Source: Palsa-1400 sp036501625 (GTDB lineage: Bacteria; Verrucomicrobiota; Verrucomicrobiia; Limisphaerales; Palsa-1400). From it: a DNA stretch of 64,000 nucleotides. Of the stretch, positions 44,085 through 52,290 are shown piece by piece (the first letter of the stretch is position 1; each line of letters starts with the position of its first letter). The notes under the pieces were generated by a model. It made no database searches, was not told the origin of the DNA, and was given only the letters and a program-made list of their open reading frames with translations. The DNA lies in contig DASXZY010000006.1 of assembly GCA_036501625.1 (NCBI GenBank), forward strand, positions 1-64,000, in the 5' to 3' direction. The position numbers were made by a program, and so were the translations under genes.

Positions 44085-44884
44085 TGTTCCTCCGCGTTCG
44101 GGTGGGCCGGCAAAAATGGAGCGGGGCTGGCTTCAGGCTTTTCCACCGAGCCGTACCAGCGCGCGAGCAAGGCCAGGATGCCGGCCAGATAAATGCCGCA
44201 ACCGGGCACCCACATGAGCAATCCGCCCGTTTGCTGGTCGCGGGCCGGCGTAAAACCCCAATCGTGGCGAATCAAATTCAGCAGCGCCGGCTGATTGGGC
44301 GGATTAAGATAAACCGGGCAGACCGCTCCGGCCGGTGAAAACGCGATGAAAATTCCCAGCACGCTGCACGCAATGCACGCGCTGAACAAATACGCCACTC
44401 CCCTCAACGGAGGCATTCGCCGCCGCTCCACCGGCCCCGCCAGCGGCCACCAAAAAAGCGCGCCCAGCGCCAGGAGCGAAATAATCTGTATGACACGAAC
44501 CGTTTCCGTGCGCGTGGCCAAATCGCACAGCGTGCGCTCGTGCCAAATCCACATGGCGCTTACTCCCGCGAACCAATGCAGCCATGGCGGCGCCCGGAAT
44601 CCGGCCCCCATCTCCGGCAAACCCAGCAACAGCAGCAGCGGCACAATCAGCAGCAGCAGCATGTGTTGCAGCATGTGCGCGCTGAAGAGAAACCCGTTTG
44701 CCAGCGCGTTCAGGGGCGAGGCGAGTGTCAGGAAGAAAATCGCAACCGCTCCAAGAAAATACCACGACCGCGCCCGCCATTTGAATCCCGCCAGCCCGGC
44801 ATAGGCAACCAGCGCGATCGCGCACGCGCCAATCACGATCGGATTCCAGCTCCAGGCGGACATCAGATATTCCTTCGTGCTCAT
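44081..44884 (-). CDS. ctaG: CtaG-type cytochrome c oxidase assembly protein (caa3 type)
   Basis: The ATG at 44884 overlaps the oxidase subunit I/III stop by 4 nt and gives 267 residues with about seven membrane spans. The HMLQHMLLLLIVPLLLLLGLP segment is the family's His-containing signature, and DHH-free spans such as WNPIVIGACAIALVAYAGLAGFKW follow the caa3_CtaG pattern. DQQTGGLLMWVPGCGIYLAG near the C-terminus is also typical. This family helps assemble the copper centres of caa3 oxidases and is unrelated to the Cox11-type CtaG. The gene order supports the call. Confidence 0.88.
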   Translation of the reverse strand: MSTKEYLMSAWSWNPIVIGACAIALVAYAGLAGFKWRARSWYFLGAVAIFFLTLASPLNALANGFLFSAHMLQHMLLLLIVPLLLLLGLPEMGAGFRAPPWLHWFAGVSAMWIWHERTLCDLATRTETVRVIQIISLLALGALFWWPLAGPVERRRMPPLRGVAYLFSACIACSVLGIFIAFSPAGAVCPVYLNPPNQPALLNLIRHDWGFTPARDQQTGGLLMWVPGCGIYLAGILALLARWYGSVEKPEASPAPFLPAHPNAEEH

Positions 44885-47112
44885 AAAAAGGCCCTCAAAT
44901 AAACCACGGAAAACACAACCACCCACACGCCATCGACGAAATGCCAGTACAACCCCAGGGTTTCCAGCGCGGGCGAACGGAAATCCTCCTCGCCGCCCCG
45001 GCGCGACAGCCACAGCACGATCAGCAGCGCGATCAGGCCAATCGTCACGTGAAGGCCGTGGAAACCAGTCAACGTGAAGAACGCGGCGGCGAACAAATTG
45101 GTGTGAACCGTTACGCCGTTCTCGAACAGCCCCCAGTACTCACTGGCCTGCCCGGCCAGAAAAATGCCGCCCAGCGCGATGGTCACCGCCAGCCACGAAA
45201 GCATCGCCGCGCGGCTCCGGCGCCTGAAGCCGCGCTCGGCCAGCCACAACGTGAAACTGCTCGCGAAAAGGCAAACCGTAAACACCCCCGTCCGGCGCAG
45301 GTTCAAGCTGCTGGCGGCCGTCGGGCCGGTCCCGGCCGTGCGATTGTAATAGACGTAGGCAATCACCAGCATCAGGAAAAAGAATCCCTCCGATATGATA
45401 AACACGATCATGGAGGCTTTGTTTTTCGCGATGGCCGTTTCTCCCGCCGGTTGCGGCGTCGCGCCGGGAGAATCGGGCTGTTCGGGGTGGGCCAGGTCCC
45501 ACAAGGGGCGGCGGCCGCGGATGAGCGGCACGCGCTCGAAATTATTCATCGGCGGCGGAGACGCGGTCGCCCATTCCAGCGTCCAGGCATTCCACGGGTT
45601 GTCGCCCGCGGGCGCCCCGCGCAGCAAACTCCAAAGAATATTCGCTCCCAGCAGCAACATGGAAAATCCCAGAATGAACGCGCCAATCGTCGAGAGCATG
45701 TTAATCATGCCCCAGCCCGGCAGATCGGGATACGTATAAACCTCGCGCGGCATGCCCATGAATCCCAGGAAATGTTGCACAAAAAACGTCAGGTTGAAGC
45801 CAATCACGGCCAGCCAGAATTGCCACCGGCCCACTTTCTCGGAGAGCATTCGCCCGCTGATTTTTGGAAACCAATAGTAAAGCCCGGCCAGCATTCCAAA
45901 AAGCGTCCCGCCAAAAAGCACGTAATGAAAATGCGCCACCACGTAATAGGTGTTGTGCATTTGCCAGTCCACCGGCGCGACCGCGAACGTGATCCCGCTC
46001 AATCCGCCCACGACAAATTGAATGATGAACGCCATCGCATAGAGCATCGAGGTCGTGCATCGGATTGCGCCGCCCCACATGGTGGCGATCCAGTTGAACA
46101 CCTTGATGCCCGTCGGCACCGCGATGGCCATGCTCGCCGCGGCGAAGAAAAGATCGGCCGTGTGACCAAGCCCCACCGTGAACATGTGATGCGCCCAAAC
46201 GCCGAAACTCAGCAGCCCGATGGCCACCGTCGAAGCGGCCACGAAGCTGTATCCGAAAATGGGTTTGCGCGAGAAAACGGGAATGACTTCGGAAATCATG
46301 CCGAAGGCCGGCAGCGCCATGATATAGACCTCCGGATGGCCGAAGGTCCAAAAGAAATGCTGCCACAACACCGGCGAGCCGCCTCCATTGGCGAGGAAAA
46401 AATGCGCCTCCAATTGGCGGTCAATGAACAGCATGACGATGTCCGCGTTGAGGGCCGGCATCGCGCCGATGATCAGAAAGGAATTGATCAACACCATCCA
46501 GACGAACAACGGCACCCGCCGCAGCGTCATGCCCGGCGCGCGCAAAGTGAGAATGGTCACAATCATGTTGATCGAACCCGCGACGGAGCCGATGCCCAGG
46601 ATCAGCAGCGCCAGTATCCAATAATCCACCCCGTTGCTGGAGGAAAACGGCGATTCGCTCAACGGCGCGTAAGCGAACCATCCGGCCGCCGGCGCGCCGC
46701 CCGCCACGATGCTGAAATGCAGCAGCAACCCGCCCAAGACCAGCAGCCAATAGCTCATCGCGTTGAGGCGCGGAAAGGCCATGTCGCGCGCTCCAATCAT
46801 TAGCGGCACCAGATAATTGGCGAAGCCGATCAGCGCCGGCATGACGACCAGAAAAACCATCGTCGTGCCGTGCATCGTGAAAAGCTGGTTGTAGGTTTCC
46901 GGCTTGATCAAATGATTGTTCGGCACCGCCAATTGCAGCCGGATTAGCAGCGCCTCCACGCCGCCAACTAGAAAAAATCCAAACGTCGTCACCAAATAAA
47001 GGATTCCGATGCGCTTGTGATCGACCGTGGCCACCCATGACAGCAGTCCCCGCTCCGCGGCCTCATCGGTTACGATGCCTGCGGGAGAAATTGCGGTGGA
47101 AGCTGGATTCAT
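44881..47112 (-). CDS. ctaD: caa3-type cytochrome c oxidase, fused subunits I and III
   Basis: The 743-residue protein joins a subunit I (about 1-540) and a subunit III (about 560-743). Subunit I has GTTMVFLVVMPALIGFANYLVPL, the heme/CuB segment WTFGHPEVYIMALPAFG, AHHMFTVGLG, VPTGIKVFNW (K-channel Lys) and YYVVAHFHYVLFGG with the paired heme His. Subunit III has FFFLMLVIAYVYYN, GFHGLHVTIGL and YWHFVDGVWVVVF. The E in GHPEVY marks an A1-like D-channel glutamate. It reduces O2 to water while pumping protons. It overlaps subunit II upstream and ctaG downstream by 4 nt each. Confidence 0.95.
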   Translation of the reverse strand: MNPASTAISPAGIVTDEAAERGLLSWVATVDHKRIGILYLVTTFGFFLVGGVEALLIRLQLAVPNNHLIKPETYNQLFTMHGTTMVFLVVMPALIGFANYLVPLMIGARDMAFPRLNAMSYWLLVLGGLLLHFSIVAGGAPAAGWFAYAPLSESPFSSSNGVDYWILALLILGIGSVAGSINMIVTILTLRAPGMTLRRVPLFVWMVLINSFLIIGAMPALNADIVMLFIDRQLEAHFFLANGGGSPVLWQHFFWTFGHPEVYIMALPAFGMISEVIPVFSRKPIFGYSFVAASTVAIGLLSFGVWAHHMFTVGLGHTADLFFAAASMAIAVPTGIKVFNWIATMWGGAIRCTTSMLYAMAFIIQFVVGGLSGITFAVAPVDWQMHNTYYVVAHFHYVLFGGTLFGMLAGLYYWFPKISGRMLSEKVGRWQFWLAVIGFNLTFFVQHFLGFMGMPREVYTYPDLPGWGMINMLSTIGAFILGFSMLLLGANILWSLLRGAPAGDNPWNAWTLEWATASPPPMNNFERVPLIRGRRPLWDLAHPEQPDSPGATPQPAGETAIAKNKASMIVFIISEGFFFLMLVIAYVYYNRTAGTGPTAASSLNLRRTGVFTVCLFASSFTLWLAERGFRRRSRAAMLSWLAVTIALGGIFLAGQASEYWGLFENGVTVHTNLFAAAFFTLTGFHGLHVTIGLIALLIVLWLSRRGGEEDFRSPALETLGLYWHFVDGVWVVVFSVVYLRAFL

Positions 47113-48047
47113 TTGAGCGTTTCGAGATACGACGCAAGATCTCCCACCTCGCCAATGGAGAGATGAAAATCAGGCATCAGGCAGGCGGGCTTGATTTGCT
47201 GCGGATCGGCCAGCCACAAGCGCAAATGGGTGGCGTCGTTCGTCACCACTCCCGTGCCGATGGATTGCCGGCTCGCGAAATGCGTCAAGTCCGGGCCGGC
47301 CTGCACTTCGGCATCAACGCCCCGGATGAAGTGGCATTTGACACACGTCCGAGCCAGGAAAACCTGCCGTCCCCGCGCGGCCTCCGGCGTTGCAGGAGTT
47401 TTGGCGGCCGGCGTTTGGCGCGCGCTCCATTCGGCGAACTCCTCCTGCGATTCCGCCACCACAAGCAGGCGCATCCACGCGTGTTGCGCCCCGCAAAAGA
47501 CCGAACAGGCGCCCGTATATTCGCCAGGCTGGTCGGCGCGAATCCACAGACGGTTGGGATGGCCGGGGATGGCGTCCATTTTGCGCCCCAATTGCGGCAC
47601 CCAGAAGGCATGGATCACATCCGCCGAATCCACTTTGACCAGCACATCCGTTTTGGCCGGGATGTGGATTTCATTGGCCGCCACCGCTCCGCCGGCATAG
47701 CGCGCTTCCCACCACCACTGATGGCCAATGACCGTGATGTCCGGCGTCCGTTCCGAGGGCGGGTCTGAAATCCGCATCGCCTGCACCGTCAATACAAACA
47801 AAAAAATCAGCGCCACGACCGAGGCCAGCGTCCAACTGATTTCCAACTTCTTGTTTCCGGCGACTTGCGGGGGTTCGCCCGGCTGGCCGCGATGGCGAAA
47901 CTTCAGCGCGCACCAGGCTGTCAATCCGGCCACGATCGCGAAAATCACCGCGCAGACAATCAGCGTCACCACAAACAAATCCGCCAGCGCCTTGGCTTCC
48001 GGCGAGGCTGGAGACAGGACCAGATCGCTGGCGGCTTGGGTAATCAT
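47109..48047 (-). CDS. ctaC: Cytochrome c oxidase subunit II with fused cytochrome c domain (caa3 type)
   Basis: The 312-residue protein has two membrane helices (LFVVTLIVCAVIFAIVAGLTAWCAL and ISWTLASVVALIFLFVLTVQ). A cupredoxin domain follows with QWWWEARY and the CuA ligands in CSVFCGAQHAWM, plus the His of DVIHAFW. The C-terminal cytochrome c domain carries CVKCH (near 236) and an axial Met candidate in CLMPDFH. The CuA centre takes electrons from the attached heme c. It is the first gene of the respiratory cluster and ends in a 4-nt overlap with subunit I/III. There is no clear cleavable signal before the first helix. The 143-nt leader (48048-48190) shows no convincing promoter. Confidence 0.95.
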   Translation of the reverse strand: MITQAASDLVLSPASPEAKALADLFVVTLIVCAVIFAIVAGLTAWCALKFRHRGQPGEPPQVAGNKKLEISWTLASVVALIFLFVLTVQAMRISDPPSERTPDITVIGHQWWWEARYAGGAVAANEIHIPAKTDVLVKVDSADVIHAFWVPQLGRKMDAIPGHPNRLWIRADQPGEYTGACSVFCGAQHAWMRLLVVAESQEEFAEWSARQTPAAKTPATPEAARGRQVFLARTCVKCHFIRGVDAEVQAGPDLTHFASRQSIGTGVVTNDATHLRLWLADPQQIKPACLMPDFHLSIGEVGDLASYLETLK

Positions 48048-48190
48048 GATGGCCCGCCAGGAAACGCGAATCTTTCACGCCGATTTCTCATCGAGATTCT
48101 CTAGTAATGCCGAACGCCCCCGCGCGCCATCGGGCAAAACACGGAATGCCTCTCCTCCAAAAGCTGAGGAGGTTTTCAGGAACGGCGGCC

Positions 48191-50464
48191 CTACCTGGCC
48201 TCGACGCGCAAGGGCAGCTTCACCCGGATGTCGTCGGACGCCGCTCCCACCAAAAGCTCATAATCCCCCGGTTCCACCACGTAGTCTTTGCGGCCGGTGT
48301 CCCAATAACGAAGGTCCTTCATCCGCACCGGGATGTCCACGTGCGCCGTTTTTTTGGCCTCCACCGGCACCCGCTCGAATCCGCATAGCGCTTCCAACGG
48401 CTGCGGCACGGCCGATTTGACGTGCCGGAAATACACTTGCACGACCTCGTCCCCATCCCGCGTCCCAGTATTGGCGAGGTCCAGTTTCACGTGGATCGTG
48501 TCGGTTGGGGCGGCTTGCGGCTTGTCAAGTTGCGCCCCGTCATATTTAAACGTCGTATAACTCAATCCGTGCCCGAACGCGAAGAGCGCCTTCCCTTGGA
48601 AATAACGATACGTGCGCCCCGTCATCGAATAATCCACGAACGAAGGCAGGTCCTCGGTCGCGCGATAAAACGTCAGGGGAAGCCGCCCGGCCGGGTTCGC
48701 CTCGCCGAACAAAACCTCCGCCACCGCCCGGCCTCCCTCCTGGCCCGGATACCACGCCTGCAAAATCGCCGCGAGATGTTCCGCTTCCCACGGCATCGCC
48801 ATGGCGCTGCCGCTGCAATTGACAAAGATAATGGGCTTGCCCGCTGTCTGCACCGCTTTCAAAAACTCCGTCTGCACCGGCGGCAATTCAATCCGCGTGC
48901 GGTCGCCGTGGTTGAATCCCTCGAACGGCACGTTCATGAACTCCCGCTCCAATTCCGCGCAAATCCCCCCCGCGTAAATGACGGCATCGACCGTCTTTGC
49001 CACTTCCACGGCCTTGGCCCGCGCCGCGGCGTAGGCCGGGATGTTGTCATCCTGCACCCGCACCGCCAGCGGACAGGCCGTCATGGGAATGATTTCGATG
49101 TTCGTTCCCGCCAGCGCCTGAATGCCCGCCACGATCGTGACCGGATGCGACGGCTCGCCTTCGTAATTGCCCACCAGCATGTTGGTGTAGGCGGCATTGA
49201 AACCGAAGACCGCGATCTTGTGAATTTTGGCGCGGTCCAGCGGCAGCACGCCGTCGTTTTTGAGCAGCACGATTGACTCACGGGCCATTCGCAGCGCCAA
49301 TTGGTCATGGGCCGGCGTGTCGTAATCGTTCGTCGATATTTTCGAGTAAGGCACCATCTCCGGAGGATCGAACAAACCCAGCCGAAACCGCGCTTCGAGC
49401 AGCCGGCCAACGGCCCTGTCAAGATCACTTTCCTTAATCAGGCCGTCGTTGACCGCGTCGGCCAGTTGCTTGTACTCCGTCCCGCAACAAAGATCGCAGC
49501 CCGCCTTGACGGCCGAAGCCGCGGCCGACTCAATCGTCGGTGAAAACCCGTGGCCGTAAAAGAAATCGGAGATGGCGTCGCAATCCGAAACGACGTGCCC
49601 CTTGAAGCCCCATCGTTCGCGCAGCAGCGTTTGCAGCAGCAGCGGGCTGGCGTTGCAAGGGGTGCCGTAGAGGCGGTTGTAGGCGCCCATGACCGCGCCA
49701 ACGTGGCCCTCGGTCACGGCGGCCTCGAATTGCGGCAGGTAGGTCTCGTAAAAATCCCGTTCCGGCGGCTGCGCGTCGAAACTGTGCCGCAAAATCTCCG
49801 GCCCGCTATGCACGGCGAAGTGCTTCGCGCAGGCCATGGCTTTGACGTATTTCGGATCGTCTCCCTGCAATCCCGTGATGTAACCCACCGCCAGCCGGGC
49901 CGTCAGAAATGGGTCTTCCCCGTAGGTCTCCTGTCCCCGCCCCCAGCGCGGATCGCGGAAGATGTTGATGTTCGGCGACCAAAACGACAGCCCCGTATAA
50001 TTGACACTGTCGCCATTGTGGGCCTCCGTGTATTCGCGGTTTTTCGCGCGCGCTTCCGTGGCGATGGCATCGGCCACGGTGTGCAGCAAAGCCGGATCAA
50101 AGCTGGCCGCCATGCCGATGGCCTGCGGAAAAACTGTCGCGATGCCCGCGCGCCCGATGCCATGCAGGCATTCGTTCCAATAATTGTAAGCAGGCAGGCC
50201 CAGCCGTGGAATGCCGGGCGCGACATTACAAACCTCCAGCGCCTTTTCCTCCGGGGTCATGCGGCCGGCCAAGTCGCGCACGCGCAAATCCAGCGGCTGG
50301 GAAGGGTCGCGCCAAAGCGGCGTTTTCTGCGGGTCATCCGCCCAAGCCGCCCCCGCGCACAGCACGCACAGCAGAATGGCCAGGAACGGAATGAAAACAG
50401 CATGTCGCGGAATTGCGGCTATCCTGTTTGCGCCGCAACCGATTTGTCGATTGGATAAGCTCAC
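48191..50464 (-). CDS. GH3 family glycoside hydrolase (beta-xylosidase/alpha-L-arabinofuranosidase-like), secreted
   Basis: The 757-residue protein starts at GTG with a signal peptide (VFIPFLAILLCVLCAGAAWA). The TIM-barrel domain has NYWNECLHGIGR, NINIFRDPRWGRGQETYGEDP, KHFAVHSGPE and the nucleophile Asp294 in VVSDCDAI. The (alpha/beta)6 sandwich starts at ARESIVLLKNDGVLPLD and contains YPGQEGGRAVAEVLFGEANPAGRLP. A C-terminal FnIII-like domain (TIHVKLDLANTGTRDGDEVVQVYF) ends it. The NE-LHG opening and ELEREF segment match the xylan-type GH3 group (Xyl3A-like), which includes bifunctional xylosidase/arabinofuranosidases. It is apart from the 1-32 kb locus and could still serve it. Specificity cannot be read with certainty. 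Confidence 0.92.
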   Translation of the reverse strand: MSLSNRQIGCGANRIAAIPRHAVFIPFLAILLCVLCAGAAWADDPQKTPLWRDPSQPLDLRVRDLAGRMTPEEKALEVCNVAPGIPRLGLPAYNYWNECLHGIGRAGIATVFPQAIGMAASFDPALLHTVADAIATEARAKNREYTEAHNGDSVNYTGLSFWSPNINIFRDPRWGRGQETYGEDPFLTARLAVGYITGLQGDDPKYVKAMACAKHFAVHSGPEILRHSFDAQPPERDFYETYLPQFEAAVTEGHVGAVMGAYNRLYGTPCNASPLLLQTLLRERWGFKGHVVSDCDAISDFFYGHGFSPTIESAAASAVKAGCDLCCGTEYKQLADAVNDGLIKESDLDRAVGRLLEARFRLGLFDPPEMVPYSKISTNDYDTPAHDQLALRMARESIVLLKNDGVLPLDRAKIHKIAVFGFNAAYTNMLVGNYEGEPSHPVTIVAGIQALAGTNIEIIPMTACPLAVRVQDDNIPAYAAARAKAVEVAKTVDAVIYAGGICAELEREFMNVPFEGFNHGDRTRIELPPVQTEFLKAVQTAGKPIIFVNCSGSAMAMPWEAEHLAAILQAWYPGQEGGRAVAEVLFGEANPAGRLPLTFYRATEDLPSFVDYSMTGRTYRYFQGKALFAFGHGLSYTTFKYDGAQLDKPQAAPTDTIHVKLDLANTGTRDGDEVVQVYFRHVKSAVPQPLEALCGFERVPVEAKKTAHVDIPVRMKDLRYWDTGRKDYVVEPGDYELLVGAASDDIRVKLPLRVEAR

Positions 50465-50534
50465 AACGCCAAAGTGTGTTCGTTCGCCGCTTCCCCGTCA
50501 ATGCGGAAGCCACGTCGCAGCGGACGTTGCTCCT

Positions 50535-50567
50535 CGCGCTCAGGGAAATTCGCGTTCCCGAAGCGCG
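50535..50567. other. Imperfect stem-loop between the GH3 gene and the ribosomal promoter
   Basis: CGCGCT pairs with AGCGCG, then after a 2x2 mismatch GGGAA pairs with TTCCC around a 7-nt loop. There is no T-run on either strand. It could be an operator or transcript structure upstream of the GH3 gene. The spacer 50465-50777 (313 nt) holds this, the ribosomal promoter and a leader hairpin, and no recognised gene. Confidence 0.35.
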
Positions 50568-50629
50568 TCAAAAACGGCCTGTCGAGAGGAGCATATTTCT
50601 CCGCCTTAAATAATATTTCAAAAAAACGC

Positions 50630-50657
50630 TTGCGCGTTTTGCAACCTTTGGTATCTT
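50630..50657 (+). promoter_or_regulatory. Sigma-70-like promoter of the ribosomal protein cluster
   Basis: TTGCGC (50630-50635) and TATCTT (50652-50657) are separated by 16 nt. An A/T-rich stretch (50606-50626, with AATATTTC and AAAAAA) lies directly upstream like an UP element. The expected start is near 50664, giving a leader of about 114 nt before rplB. It is the only good promoter-like sequence in the spacer. Confidence 0.55.
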
Positions 50658-50666
50658 CACGCTCCA

Positions 50667-50682
50667 TTCGCGATTTCGCGAA
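50667..50682 (+). promoter_or_regulatory. 5' leader hairpin of the rplB transcript
   Basis: TTCGCG-ATTT-CGCGAA is a perfect 6-bp stem with a 4-nt loop, placed within a few bases of the predicted transcription start. It may protect the 5' end of the message. A ribosomal-protein autoregulatory site is possible but nothing else in the leader supports it. Confidence 0.4.
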
Positions 50683-50777
50683 GTTGGCGGCTATGGCGCG
50701 ACCGATAACTGATCGCCCCGCTGGGCGCAGGATTAATGGCCGACGCCGCTTGATGCCGTGACGCATTTTTTGTTTTT

Positions 50778-51632
50778 ATGCCAGTTAAAACGTTCAGGCC
50801 GTTAACGCCTTCGACGCGCTACATTACTGTGGCGTCGTTCGATGAGATTACTAAGGATCATCCCGAGCGGAGCCTTATCAGCATCCGCAAAAAATCGGGT
50901 GGACGTAATCATTTCGGGCGCATGACGGCCCGCGGCATCGGCAAAGGGCACAAGCAGTTCTACCGCCACGTCGATTTCAAACGCCATAAACACGGCATTG
51001 AAGCTGAAGTGCTGGGCATTGAATACGATCCGATCCGGACAGCCCGCCTCGCTTTGTTGCAATACAAAGACGGCGAAAAGCAGTATATTTTAGCGCCAGT
51101 CGGTTTGCAGGTCGGGGCCAAGCTTCTGAGCGGCCCGGCGGCGCCACCTGAAGTGGGCAACAGCCTTCCCCTCAAAACCATCCCAGTGGGATTGGCCATT
51201 CATAATATCGAACTTACCCCCGGCAAAGGCGCGCAAATGGTCCGCTCGGCTGGCGGCGCGGCCACGCTGATGTCACGCGACGAGAGTTACGCGACCATCC
51301 GGCTGCCTTCGGGAGAAATCCGCCGGGTGCATGAGACCTGTTACGCGACCATCGGCCAGGTTGGCAACATTGAGCACGAGAACATCATTTTGGGCAAGGC
51401 CGGACGGTCGCGGCATCGCGGCATCCGCCCGATCAACCGCGGCGTTTCGCGGAACCCAGTCGATCACCCCAACGGCGGCGGGGCTGGCAAATCCAAGAGC
51501 GGCGGCGGCTGGCAGCAATTGACCTCCCCGTGGGGATTGCTGGCCAAGGGCTATCGCACGCGTCACAAACGCAAGTTTTCCAACCGGTTCATCCTCGTCC
51601 GCCGCGATGGCCGCCCGATGAAACGAAAATAA
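50778..51632 (+). CDS. rplB: 50S ribosomal protein L2
   Basis: The 284-residue protein has the L2 layout: an OB-like half (RSLISIRKKSGGRNHFGRMTARG), an SH3-like half (GKGAQMVRSAGG) and the conserved C-terminal RNA-binding segment NPVDHPNGGG. The His matching E. coli His229 is kept, while the second His of the usual DHPHGGG is Asn. L2 lies near the peptidyl-transferase centre. It is the first gene of this cluster, whereas rpsJ-rplC-rplD-rplW normally precede it. The ATG follows a T-rich stretch with no Shine-Dalgarno sequence. Confidence 0.98.
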   Translation: MPVKTFRPLTPSTRYITVASFDEITKDHPERSLISIRKKSGGRNHFGRMTARGIGKGHKQFYRHVDFKRHKHGIEAEVLGIEYDPIRTARLALLQYKDGEKQYILAPVGLQVGAKLLSGPAAPPEVGNSLPLKTIPVGLAIHNIELTPGKGAQMVRSAGGAATLMSRDESYATIRLPSGEIRRVHETCYATIGQVGNIEHENIILGKAGRSRHRGIRPINRGVSRNPVDHPNGGGAGKSKSGGGWQQLTSPWGLLAKGYRTRHKRKFSNRFILVRRDGRPMKRK

Positions 51633-51644
51633 CGAGATTAACGT

Positions 51645-51926
51645 ATGGGTCGATCCATTAAAAAAGGTCCGTTTGTTGACCAACATTTGCAGGAAAAGAT
51701 TGACGCGGCCAAGGCTGCCAAGTCCAAGTCGCCGATCAAGACCTGGTCGCGCCGCTCAATGATTACGCCGGATTTTGTCGGGTTGACATTCAACGTCCAC
51801 AACGGCAAGGTTTTTAACCCGGTTTTCGTGACGGAGAACATGGTGGGCCACCGCCTCGGCGAATTTTCGCTCACGCGCACGTTTAAAAAGCACGGCGCGC
51901 ACACGGCCAAAGCGGAAGCGAAATAA
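51645..51926 (+). CDS. rpsS: 30S ribosomal protein S19
   Basis: At 93 residues it is the usual size. It opens with MGRSIKKGPFVD and has RRSMITPDFVGLTFNVHNGK and the C-terminal VGHRLGEFSLTRTFKKHG. S19 forms a complex with S13 at the head of the small subunit. It lies 12 nt after rplB with no Shine-Dalgarno sequence (GATTAACGT before ATG). Confidence 0.98.
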   Translation: MGRSIKKGPFVDQHLQEKIDAAKAAKSKSPIKTWSRRSMITPDFVGLTFNVHNGKVFNPVFVTENMVGHRLGEFSLTRTFKKHGAHTAKAEAK

Positions 51927-51932
51927 AGAATT

Positions 51933-52286
51933 ATGGAAGTCCAAGCCATTACAAAAAATGTCCGAATGTCCGCGCAGAAGATGCGCGAGGTCGTCCGCCA
52001 GATTCAGGGGATGCCCGCCGCGCACGCCCAGGCGGTGCTGGCGGTCGTGCCGCGCAAAGGGGCGCGTGTGGTGGCCCGCACGCTCAAATCCGCCATGGCC
52101 AATGCCGACGACCTCAAACTCCACAAACCCGCTTTTCAAAACCTCCAGATCGAAAAACTCCGTGTCAAATCCGCCGTGGCGGGCACAGCCGGCAACAGCA
52201 AGCGCTTCATCCCCAAAGCGCGCGGCTCCGCCGGTCCCATCATCAAACGCAATTGCCACGTGAAAATCATTTTGTCTGACGATTAA
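51933..52286 (+). CDS. rplV: 50S ribosomal protein L22
   Basis: The 117-residue product carries RMSAQKMREVVRQIQGM (L22 N-terminal helix) and the end loop GNSKRFIPKARGSAGPIIKRNCHVKIIL, close to the usual tunnel-lining beta-hairpin PRAxGRA. Here it reads PKARGSAGPI. L22 contacts the exit tunnel and is a site of macrolide effects. It is 6 nt after rpsS. Confidence 0.97.
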   Translation: MEVQAITKNVRMSAQKMREVVRQIQGMPAAHAQAVLAVVPRKGARVVARTLKSAMANADDLKLHKPAFQNLQIEKLRVKSAVAGTAGNSKRFIPKARGSAGPIIKRNCHVKIILSDD

Positions 52287-52290
52287 ATCT

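Noticed and set aside
44941..46803. Plus-strand open frame (620 codons) opposite the oxidase subunit I/III gene
   Set aside because: The minus strand encodes clear heme and copper motifs; the plus-strand product is His/Arg/Gln-rich, as expected for the complement of membrane-span codons.
48152..48171. CTCCTC...GAGGAG hairpin followed by TTTT, terminator-like on the plus strand
   Set aside because: No plus-strand gene ends here, and on the minus strand, where the GH3 gene ends, the T-run is on the wrong side.
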